Shown here: positions 25,196 to 34,670 of the stretch, in pieces
Layout: each line of letters starts with the position of its first letter
How positions within the stretch are numbered: position 1 is the stretch's first letter
Assembly: GCA_036417435.1 (NCBI GenBank)
Contig: CM070905.1
Location: 25,459,592 to 25,523,591, forward strand
Direction: 5' to 3'
Length of the DNA stretch: 64,000 nucleotides
Origin: Inia geoffrensis
Taxonomy: Eukaryota; Chordata; Mammalia; Artiodactyla; Iniidae
Translations under genes and position numbers: made by a program
Notes under the pieces: generated by a model
The model's database searches: none
Seen by the model: the letters and a program-made list of their open reading frames with translations, nothing else
What the model was told of the DNA's origin: nothing

Positions 25196-25576
25196 AAAAA
25201 AAAAAAAAAAGGTTTTGAAGAACCTAGGGGCAGGACAGGGATAAAGACGCAGATGTGGAGAATGGATTTGAGGATATGGGGAATGGGAAGGGTAAGCTGG
25301 GACAAAGTGAGAGAGTGGCACGCACATATATACACTACCAAACATAAAATAGATAGCTAGTGGGAAGCAGCCGCATAGCACAGGGAGATCAGCTCGGTGC
25401 TTTGTGTCCACCTAGAGGGGTGGGATAGGGAGGCTGGGTGGGAGAAGCAAGTGGGAGGAGATATGGGGTTATATGTATATGTATAGCTGATTCACTTTGT
25501 TATACAGCAGAAACTAACACACAATTGTAAAGCAATTATACTCCAGTAAAGGTACTAAAAAAAGTGCCAACTTGAG

Positions 25577-25939
25577 GTTCCTTTCCAGACCTATTAAATT
25601 GTAATATCTAAGAACTGGGACCCAGTGAGATGTATTTTGTGTAAACCCTGTAAGAGATTCTGAGGAACGTAATTTAAAATGCAGAAAATCTCTTATTTAA
25701 ATAAAAAGAAAATCAAATAAATAAATGCATAATTACATACTGTAAAATTGCCATTGAAGAAGACTACAAGGTGTTGTGTGTTGTATGATAAGGGATTAAG
25801 GAGGGTTGATACCTAATTATCTGGGAGTTAGGCACGGGGAGGATCATGCCTGGCCATGTGATTAATCAGACATGAGGTTGAAGTAAGTTTAATGCTAAGG
25901 ATGACTCTCAAACATAAGCTTGGATGACATTGTTTGGTT
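25577..25939. other. Unassigned intron sequence
   Basis: Short AT-rich spacer between the L1 and an L2 region. Nothing recognised. Confidence 0.5.
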
Positions 25940-27290
25940 CCTCTTTTTTCTCTTGCCACCCTTATCTCTATTTTCTTCACTATATTTTAAATCCAGACCA
26001 TCTTCTTCATCACCACCTCTTCTAACATTTCACAGGCTCTTGTTTTGCCTGGAATCATGACATTATTCCCCTATTTCTTATCGTTGCATCTGTATCACAC
26101 TTTTCCCTGATATTTCATCACAGTGATCTCCAAAAGAAAAAAATATATTTTTTACATATTTATATAAAGTTTTTTTTTTTTTTTAGATGTTGGGGGTAGG
26201 AGTTTATTAATTTTTATTTATTTATTTTTGCTGTGTTGGGTCTTCATTTCTGTGCGAGGGATTTCTCTAGTTGCGGTTGTGGAGCACAGGCTCCAGACGC
26301 GCACGCTTAGTAGTTGTGGCTCACGGGCCTAGTTGCTTCGTGGCATGTGGGATCCTCCCAGACCAGGGCTCGAACCCGTATCCCCTGCATTAGCAGGCAG
26401 ATTCTCAACCACTGCACAACCAGGGAAGCCCTATATAAAGTTTTATATTTATATTTTACATGTGATCATGCATTTGATTAGAATCCTTTAAACATCCTCT
26501 GTGGCCTTGAGAATAAAATCTAAAAACCAAGACCTGGTGCTGCTTACAAGATCCTTTCATGCTCACTGCCGTTCTTTGGATTCCTGTCACTATTTCCTTT
26601 CATCTGGAATTCTGCAACAGCCCCAACGTGATTGGTGATTGACCCATATCTAGTCTAGTCTTTGGTTCCTTCAGTCTTCTACCTTGCAGCGCAGCAATTC
26701 TTCTAAACAATAAAGCTCATCATCCCTATCCTTGTTATAACCCTTCAGAAGATCCCAGCTACCACCTTCAAGATAATACCCAAATTACTCTCAGTGGCTT
26801 ATAAGGTTCTTCACCATCTAGCATCACCTGTCTTCCCTCGCTTGCTTCTTACCAATTCCCCCAGTGCTTTTATTTATAGTTTTGCTATTCTTTATACCTT
26901 TAGTTTCTCCACAGTTTGTTATGACTTCTTACCCCTGAATCTTGATGTCTTTTTTATTATTTGTTTTTCTTTTTTGGCTTGAGATCCCCTTCCCTTGTTT
27001 ACCTCCTATACATCCTTCAGGCTGCTGTTCACACATCCCTGAAGCCTATGCTTGGTGGCCCTGCTGGATCCTCTTTTAGCAGTACCATTTCCTCACCCCT
27101 TTTCTTTTTGGGGAGTTTCATAGTGAACTGTGACTGGCCCTCTGCTTATCTCTTTCCCCACTTGCACTGTCTCTGGAGGCCAGCAACCATGTCTTGGTCA
27201 CTGCTGAATCCCCACATCGAACCTTGTCTAGAACATGCAATATGTCTTTTTATTACAGCAAATGAAGGACTGAGTATTAATACTCCTGAC
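25940..27290 (+). repeat. L2 LINE fragments, interrupted by a SINE
   Basis: TGGCTTATAAGGTTCTTCAC, TGCTGTTCACACATCCCTGA and the 3' stretch with CCATGTCTTGGTCACTGCTG, then GAACATGCAATATG, follow L2 in sense order. The 120-codon frame at 26961-27323 is chance within this. It may be more than one L2 copy; edges are approximate. Confidence 0.55.
26174..26431 (-). mobile_element. CHR-type SINE, antisense, in L2
   Basis: T run, then TTTTTGCTGTGTTGGGTCTT, ending AACCACTGCACAACCAGGGA. The duplication TATATAAAGTTTT is at 26161-26173 and 26432-26444. Lacks part of the middle module present in the similar copy at 11582. Confidence 0.93.
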
Positions 27291-27313
27291 TGTATCAACA
27301 TAGTTTGCATATT

Positions 27314-27773
27314 TAAAAACTAACAGCTTTATTGAGATAATTCAAATGCCATAAAATTTGCCCATTTTAAAATACATAATTCAGTGGCTTTTAGTATATT
27401 CACAGACTTGTATATCCATTACCACTAATTTTAGACCATTTTCATCACCTCCCAAGAAATCCTGTACCCTTGAGGAGTAACTCTCTATTCTCTTCCCTCC
27501 TTAACCCCTAGCAGTCACCAATGTACTGTCTGTCTATGGATTTGCCTATTCTGGACATTTCATATAAATTAAAATCACACACTGGGCTTCCCTGGTGGCA
27601 CAGTGGTTGAGAGTCCGCCTACCGATGCAGGGGATGCGGGTTTGTGCCCCGGTCCGGGAAGATCCCACATGCCGTGGAGTGGCTGGGCCTGTGAGCCATG
27701 GCTGCTGAGCCTGCGCGTCCGGAGCCTGTGCTCCGCAACGGGAGAGGCCACAACAATGAGAGGCCTGCGTACC

Positions 27774-27811
<38 letters not shown>

Positions 27812-29112
27812 CACACTATATGGTCTTTGTGACTGATTTCTTTCACTTAGCATATTTTCAAGGTTCATCTATTTTATAGCATATAATAGTACTTTATTTC
27901 TTTTTAATACTTGGTTGAATAGATAAAGCACATTTTGTTTATGCACATTTGGGTTGTTTCTGCTTTTTTGCTCTAATGGGTAATGATGCTATGAACATTC
28001 ATGTACAAATTTTTGTGAGAACATATGTCTCCAGTTTTCTTAGATTAAAATTACTTGGGAGTGGAATTGCTAGGTCATATGGCAATTCTGTGCTTAACTT
28101 TTTGAGGAAGTGCCAAACCGTTGTCCAAAGTAACTGTACCATTTTACATTGCCACCAACAATGTAAAGGGTTTTACTTTCCCCACATCTTCAATAACACT
28201 TGATACTGTCTGTATTTTTTAATATGACCATTCTAGTGGGTACTATGATTTTGATTTGCATTTCTCTTTTGACTAATGATGTTAGACATTTTTTCATGTG
28301 CATATTGACTGCTCATGTCTTTTTTTGAGAAATGTCTCTTCATTTCTTTTGCTTATTTTTAATTGGATTGTATGCCTTTTTAACAGTTTAATTCTAAGAG
28401 TTTTAAAAAATAAAATCTGGATATAAGTTCCTTATCAGATATATGATATGAAAATATTTTTGTCCACTCTGTGGGTTGTCTTTTCATTCTCCTCATGGCA
28501 TCTTTTGAATCACAAAAGTAATACTGATGAAGTCTAATTTATTTATTTTTATTTTGTTGCTTATTTTTTTGGTGTCATGTCTTGTCCCAGCACGATTGTT
28601 GAAAAGACTATTTTTTCTCCATTGAATTTTCTTGTCATCATTGTCAAAAATCAATTGACCATACGTATAAGAGGTTATTTCTGGGCTCTCAATTTTATTT
28701 CAGTAATTAGTCTATCTTTATGCCAATATCATGCTACTTGATTACTACAGATTTGTAGTAAGTTTTAAAATCAGGAAGTGTGAATCTTCCAACTTCACTC
28801 TTCACTTTCAAGACCATTTTGTCTATTCTGGGTCCCTTTTACTCCCATATGAATTTTAGGACCAACTTGTCAATTTCTGCAAAGAAGCCAGATAAGATTT
28901 TAATAGGGATTATGTCAAATCTGTAGATCAGTTTTGTATTTCCATCTTGGCAATGTTAAATCTTTTGATCCATGAACTTGGGATTTCTTTTCACTTATTC
29001 ATTTCTTTAACTTTCTTGAAATGATATTTTGTAGTTTTTAGTTAAAAAACTCTTGCACTTGTTAAGTTTATTCCTAAGTATTTTATTTTTGATGCTATTG
29101 TAAATGAAATTT
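27314..29112 (-). repeat. Old L1 (L1M-type) 3' half, antisense
   Basis: Starts with the antisense 3' UTR block CAGCTTTATTGAGATAATTC and continues through TGGGAGTGGAATTGCTAGGT, AACTGTACCATTTTACATTG and CTACAGATTTGTAGTAAGTT into ORF2, ending near TTTGATGCTATTGTAAATGA. Sense direction is therefore minus. All frames are broken. Split by the SINE at 27584. Confidence 0.8.
27584..27804 (+). mobile_element. Young cetacean CHR SINE nested in old L1
   Basis: Head GGGCTTCCCTGGTGGCACAG, typical body and a long pure A tail (about 33 A, merging with the duplication). The 13-bp duplication AAAATCACACACT is at 27571-27583 and 27805-27817. The long uninterrupted A tail suggests a recent insertion. Confidence 0.95.
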
Positions 29113-31821
29113 TAAACTGTATTTTTAAATAAGAGTAGTCTTTGCATTTTTAAAGGTTATGTAGGTCTGTAATATCATATAAAACTAGGACTTCAATCTG
29201 AGAATCATCTCACACATACTATCTTTTCAAAGGACACTAGACCTACTTACCACTTTGAACAGAAGTAGAAAGCTTTGCATGACCCAAAGGAAAGTATAAA
29301 TATTACTGAAGCAATATATATCTGTATACAAACATATTTATATATATGAATGTGTATACTAATATATTGAGAAACTGTATTTTGATTTGCATTATCAAAT
29401 TAATTGTGCAACAGGTAGTCATTCATATGTGAATTGTATGATTCACAAAATATACCAAATTTTGACATTTTAAATACTCATGCTAATTAAATGCGCTTGT
29501 TAAAACTATTGACTATATGGAAATTAACGAGTAAACCTTTGAAAAAATGCCCAGTTTCACTGGAAATGTTTGCATGTACAATCTGCTGTTACATAAGTCA
29601 GATGAAGAGTTGGGTTTTTGAATACTGCAGTGGCAAACTAGTCACCAAAATGATTATAATACTACGTTTATTTATAGAGCAAGATGAAAAGAGCTAGTTA
29701 AGGATGGTATGACTAGATATCAATTATCTTTAAGTGTTATATTTAAAATTTTCCCACATGTATAGTAATCATAACATTGAACATACCACTTAACATGTGG
29801 GAAAAACACTGTAATAGAGGTATTAAATTGAGCGAGAATTTTGTAGTGAATACTGGAAATGGTTAATTATAGTGGGGCATTTAATTGGGAAATATTCTTG
29901 TAGTCCTTTTTTTTCAGGAGTTATTAAAACTACACAGAAGAAAATTATTCTATAAAAAATAATGTCTTTAATTTATGAAGCATTACTCTAGGTTGATTGG
30001 TCTGGGAAAATTAAAGATGAAAAAATGTAAGCACATTCAGAAAGTTTTGGTTTTGTGGTTGCTGGTATATTTGTCTGCAGTAATAATAGAATTTGACAGC
30101 AGAAGCCAGTTGATGGCTCACATTCTATGAAATGTACTGGATTGGAGCCTACAGAATGAATCCCTATTGGTGAACATTGTCAAGACAGGAATGGGCTATG
30201 GTTTTGTCCCTAGAAGGTCTATCTATATAACTATCATCCATTTGTTAGAACACGTTTTAGACAGAAAACATCCTAATATCAGAATAATGCCAAAGGAGAG
30301 GAAGACACATTTTTTAAATGTATGGATACGGCTTCTCTTTTTACGCATTATGAAAAATGGTATTATTTGTTAATATAGTAAAGCAACAGAGCTGAATGAT
30401 CTTTGTTGATGCTTTGTAGCATAGTTGTGAAAATTAGGAAGTTTAATGTACTCTCAAGTAGTAGTATTTTTAATTTAGCAACATATCCAAAAGAAATTAT
30501 GTGTCTCAAATACTAATGTATTTATAAGATCCTGACTCAAGTGTTCGCTACTTGTTCTTCCTTGGGGTGGATATTGGTTGGTTCCCAGACTTCAACTATG
30601 ACATCAAAACATAGTACAGTTATACATAGACTCCTTGATGAAAATGTAGTCATGTATGTTCAACATGTTTACTGAAACATACATAAATGTTCTCCATTAT
30701 ATCAAGAAATGTAACACATATGGCTTGACTATACGGTTTTTACTAAAGAAAATTTACAACTGTTAAAAAATTGTGGTATTTTTCATTATCTTATAACTTT
30801 AATTTTTATTTACGAAAAACACTTTTCCACTAGTTCAGTATTCCAGAAACTGATCAAGAAAATATAGTACTTAGCTTATAATGATGCATATTTATCCTCC
30901 ATAATGAGGCCTATCAGATTTGGATATATTTCTTTGTTAATAAGTCTTATTTCCTTATAGAAAATAAAGTGTATTGAGAATTAAAGAATTAGACATGTGG
31001 GTAGACAAGCTGACCTTTAAGGTCTCTACCAAACTTGAAGTTTAATGTTTCTGAGATTTTTTTTTTTTACTGCCTTTTTTTTTTTTTAACGGTAACATTA
31101 TAAATCTATAGAAGCCCCAAACAAAATGCAATTTTGGTTTTACAATAATTAGCTTTGAAACATAACCTTCACAGAAAGTATTTTATTATCTTATAAGAGT
31201 CCATTAGGGTATAAAATCAATATTTTAGCCACTCAAGTGGAGCATTTCATTTTTCTCAATATTTTTGAGAGAAGCCACTTTCAATTTAACTTTTTGTTCT
31301 TACCTAATGGAATCTTATACATAAATAAAATAACGTTTCTAAATCATTAAAACCTAATAGAAAATTAACAGGGTTATGATAGATTGCTTTTCCTTTGTGA
31401 TGAAGAGACAAGGTAGAGCTAATAGTCTTGAGTGCCCTTAGGACATATGAAGTACCATCTACTTTCTCAAGGGAGGATATTTGAAATTAAACATGCATGA
31501 ATTATCTACTCCACCTGGGGGAGATCTGATAGCCCTCAGCAAGTGTTGAACTTCGGGGCTACAATTCTCTGTCCTCCATTATTCACCCCACATTCAAGAA
31601 AGGAAAGCATCCTTTAGCAATAGATCCATTTATGAGAACAATCTTAGTCACATAGTTCCCAAAAGGGAGGCAACCTTAAGAGTGATGATAGAATATTGCT
31701 GACACTAGTAGACACTTTGGGGCATGTTTTTGGTATCAGATAGTTGTCACTACCTTCTCAGTAGATTCTCGGTAGACTACTATACTGGTGGTGGTCACAG
31801 AATGGGTAAGTAAGCTTAATT
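29113..31821. other. Unassigned AT-rich intron sequence
   Basis: 2.7 kb without a recognisable repeat, exon or RNA. Contains T runs near 31060-31089 and an ATATATAT-type patch near 29315-29350. Confidence 0.5.
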
Positions 31822-32352
31822 TGAGCTGCATTAGTTTTCTATTGCTGTGTAACAAATAACTCCATATTTAGCAGCTTACGACAATAAAACACTTATCATC
31901 TCACACAGTTCCTGTAGATTGGACATTCAGAAGCAGCTCAGCTGGTTGTTCTGTCTCAGGGTCTCTCATGAGGTTGCGGTCAAGGTGTCAGCTGGGGCTG
32001 CAGTCATCTAAAGGCTTGGCTGGAGCCAGACGATTCACTGTCTAGGTGGCTCCCTCACATGCATGGCAAGTGGGTGCTGATTGTGGGCAAGAAGCCTCAG
32101 TTTCTTTCCATAGGGCTGCTTAAGAGCTCTCATGACAGTCTGGTTCTCTCCCAGGAGTGAGCAGTTCAAGAGAGAACAAGGCACAGGCTAAAATGTCATT
32201 TATGACCTAGCCTCAGAAACCACATGCACTCATTTCTGGAATATATTATTGTTTACATAATTCAGCCCTATTTAAAGTGGGAGAGGACTCCATGAGTGCA
32301 TGGTTCCAGGGGGTAAAGTTATTGGGGGCCATCTTGGAGCCAGGCTATCACA
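31822..32352 (+). mobile_element. Solo LTR-like element (ERVL class, LTR33-like)
   Basis: Runs from TGAGCTGCATTAGTTTTCTA, then TTGCTGTGTAACAAATAACT, to GGCCATCTTGGAGCCAGGCT and a terminal ATCACA, giving the TG...CA ends typical of LTRs. Internal blocks such as AGCTCAGCTGGTTGTTCTGT and TTATGACCTAGCCTCAGAAA match an old placental LTR. No internal retroviral genes follow, so it is a solo LTR. The family name is from memory. Confidence 0.6.
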
Positions 32353-33650
32353 GCAAATGGTAGTTTTTCTTTTGGGTTTTTATAGAGCTGGTCTTGGGAA
32401 AATAAGTTTTTTGTTTTATTTATTTATTTTTTTAAACATTCCTTTAGCTCTCCTCTCTGTGCCTCTTTGAGCTGTACTTTATTTCTAGAAGCCAGTACTT
32501 CCAGGTTGACTCCTTCTTCCTCAGGGGTGTCCTTCCTGTCCTTCCTTGCTCACAAGTTCAGTAAATATTTGAGGACAAATTGTGTGTCAATCACTGTTTG
32601 TTCACATCAGTGAACAAAATCCTTCCATTCATAGAGCTTACCTTTTATATAGTAGTAGCATTTCATAATGAGTTGCCTCCTATGATCCATAATTTCTGGT
32701 TTGTCCTCTTAGTATTCTGTGGCATCTGATGCTATTTCTAGGTGATAGTGTCAGAACTGATTTGACTTGTAGGACACCCAGCTGGTGTCCAAGGATTGCT
32801 TGGTGGTGTGGGAAACCCCACTTCCCTTGCCCCCTCACATTGGAATCGGGCCCAGAACCTTTAGTAAACAAATTTAAGGAAAGAGGTCAATGATTGGCAA
32901 AATTCCCTTAAAATAACAGGTTTGTTTTAATAGAGGTATTCTGTGATCTAATTCAAAAGAGTACGATGGAACTTTAAGGCCCCGAAGCAGAGAGAGATCA
33001 CAGCAGGGGAACTCGCTCATTTGTGCCAATTTCACTGCTTTAAGCCTACTTTTGTTCAATGGAAAACATAACCATCAAGCTATCTCACTCAGCACGGTCT
33101 TTTCCACAATGTGAAAATGCAAGCATGGGGGAATACGTGAATTTTAAGCTTAAACAGGCAAAAACATTAATATAGTTATCACCATGAACACATGAGGAGT
33201 GTCAGAGATTAAAGTAGCTAATTTTGCCATTTCCTTTCAAAATTGACACAGTGAGATTTGAATTTCCCCAGATATGGTGGAAAGGCTTGGATCACCATTT
33301 CTATGTGTGTTTATAGCCTAGCCAGTGTTTCAGGGATTTTGGCATTTATATCTGAGCTTAGCTCTAACACGTTTTTCCATGGGACTTATTTTTTTTTTCT
33401 GTTTGGGCCAATAAATCTTTCTCCAAATGTCAGATTGGTCAACACCAAGGAGGTAAATGGAACGTAATGACACTCATCAAGTTGATGATGTGAATGATTT
33501 ATTGGACCCAATCATTTAGCACTTTCATAAAGTCAATATTAGGGAAAGAAACTCTGGGCTCTTATTATGGTAAACTGTACTGTCAGCATTCAGTGACTTA
33601 TTACAAACCTGTGGCTAGGATTAGGATATTATAAATGGGGGACAAATGGA
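32353..33650. other. Intron just upstream of the GRM8 exon
   Basis: Mostly unassigned; includes a fragment of an ancient repeat near 32544-32660. No young transposon lies in the last 1.3 kb before the exon. Confidence 0.5.
32544..32660. repeat. Ancient mammalian-wide repeat fragment
   Basis: TTCAGTAAATATTTGAGGAC, then GTGAACAAAATCCTTCCATT and CATAGAGCTTACC echo the motif series of an old L2-class repeat. Diverged; tentative. Confidence 0.4.
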
Positions 33651-33677
33651 AGGCTCATTAATATTTTATACCCACAG
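33651..33677 (+). promoter_or_regulatory. GRM8: 3' splice site of the GRM8 exon
   Basis: The intron ends CCCACAG and the exon opens with GTG GAA GAC. The stretch before it (ATTAATATTTTATA) is AT-rich, not a long pyrimidine run, so the polypyrimidine tract looks weak. A possible branch point is the A at 33657 in CTCAT, about 20 nt upstream of the AG. The acceptor is supported by the reading frame beginning exactly here and matching the K|VED boundary I remember for the receptor; the branch point is inferred. Confidence 0.85.
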
Positions 33678-34613
33678 GTGGAAGACATGCAGTGGGCCAA
33701 CAGAGAACACACTCACCCGGCGTCTGTCTGCAGCCTGCCCTGTAAGCCCGGGGAGAGGAAGAAAACAGTGAAAGGAGTTCCTTGCTGCTGGCACTGCGAG
33801 CGCTGTGAAGGTTACAACTACCAGGTGGATGAGCTCTCCTGTGAACTCTGCCCTTTGGATCAGAGACCAAACATCAACCGCACAGGCTGTCAGCTCATCC
33901 CCATCATCAAACTGGAGTGGCATTCCCCCTGGGCTGTGGTGCCTGTGTTCGTTGCCATATTGGGAATCATCGCCACCACCTTTGTGATCGTGACCTTTGT
34001 CCGCTATAACGACACACCTATTGTGAGGGCTTCGGGACGCGAACTGAGTTACGTGCTCCTAACGGGGATTTTTCTCTGTTATTCAATCACCTTTTTAATG
34101 ATTGCAGCACCAGATACAATCATCTGCTCCTTCCGACGGATCTTCCTAGGACTCGGCATGTGTTTCAGCTATGCAGCCCTTCTTACCAAAACAAACCGAA
34201 TCCACCGAATATTTGAGCAGGGGAAGAAATCTGTCACAGCACCCAAGTTTATCAGTCCAGCATCCCAGCTGGTGATCACCTTCAGCCTGATCTCCATCCA
34301 GCTCCTGGGAGTGTGTGTCTGGTTTGTTGTGGACCCACCGCACATCATCATTGACTATGGAGAACAGCGGACTCTAGACCCGGAGAACGCCAGGGGAGTG
34401 CTCAAGTGTGACATCTCTGATCTCTCGCTCATTTGTTCACTAGGGTACAGTATCCTCTTGATGGTAACTTGTACTGTTTATGCCATTAAAACAAGAGGAG
34501 TTCCAGAGACTTTCAATGAAGCCAAACCTATTGGATTTACCATGTATACCACCTGCATCATTTGGTTAGCTTTCATCCCCATCTTTTTTGGTACAGCCCA
34601 GTCAGCAGAAAAG
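33678..34613 (+). CDS. GRM8: GRM8 internal exon: Cys-rich linker and TM1-TM6 of metabotropic glutamate receptor 8
   Basis: This exon encodes the middle of a class C GPCR, a group III mGluR that couples to Gi/o and acts as a presynaptic glutamate autoreceptor. It gives 312 codons in phase 0 at both ends with no stop. Residues 18-71 are the nine-cysteine linker domain (cysteines at exon residues 18, 22, 36, 37, 40, 43, 55, 58 and 71), with an N-glycosylation sequon NRT at 67-69. Helices lie at about 86-110 (TM1), 123-145 (TM2), 150-175 (TM3), 195-220 (TM4), 249-271 (TM5) and 281-307 (TM6). C150 and C244 are the expected TM3/ECL2 disulfide pair. TM7 and the C tail must lie in the next exon, and the ligand-binding lobe in earlier ones; both are outside the window. 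GRM8 is preferred over GRM7, GRM4 and GRM6 because the linker reads [14 protein letters not shown] and ECL2 reads [18 protein letters not shown], as in GRM8 from memory. The 936-bp length fits the conserved large TM exon of this family. It is flanked by AG and GT, so it is not a processed pseudogene. Confidence 0.97.
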
Positions 34614-34620
34614 GTAAGTG
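34614..34620 (+). promoter_or_regulatory. GRM8: 5' splice site of the GRM8 exon
   Basis: AAG|GTAAGTG is a near-perfect U1 consensus donor directly after the AQSAEK codons, where other mGluRs continue into TM7 in the next exon. If the donor were ignored, the frame would run 18 more codons into the intron and stop at 34668-34670, giving a receptor without TM7. Confidence 0.93.
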
Positions 34621-34670
34621 GCAAGAAATGCATTGCCAACCCTTTTCCTGGATTTAACTTCTTCCTTTAG

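Larger units (their letters stand above)
20361..25564 (+). mobile_element. Cetacean-type L1 with 5' UTR but no ORF1
   Basis: Bounded by a perfect 12-bp target duplication TGCCAACTTGAG at 20349-20360 and 25565-25576. 20361-21303 is a GC-rich L1 5' UTR opening GACCTTCAAGACAGCGGAGG just inside the duplication. At about 21300-21306 it jumps straight into the ORF2 endonuclease (TYRLKVRGWTKIFHANG), so the rest of the 5' UTR, all of ORF1 and the start of ORF2 are absent. ORF2 remnants run to about 25195, followed by a 3' UTR ending AGTAAAGGTACT plus A's, where AATAAA has become AGTAAA. A CHR SINE sits inside at 23559-23767. Copies like this are dead by themselves. Confidence 0.93.
1..33677 (+). other. 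GRM8: GRM8 intron upstream of the TM exon (3' part)
   Basis: No exon with splice sites and mGluR homology was seen before 33678, so this is read as the 3' portion of one large intron. It is AT-rich and dense in retrotransposons, listed separately. Its 5' end lies outside the window, and that it belongs to a single intron is inferred from the gene's structure. Confidence 0.8.

Noticed and set aside
34614..34670. Extension of the GRM8 coding frame by 18 codons into the intron
   Set aside because: The strong GTAAGTG donor and the family exon structure place the exon end at 34613; the extension is intron read-through.
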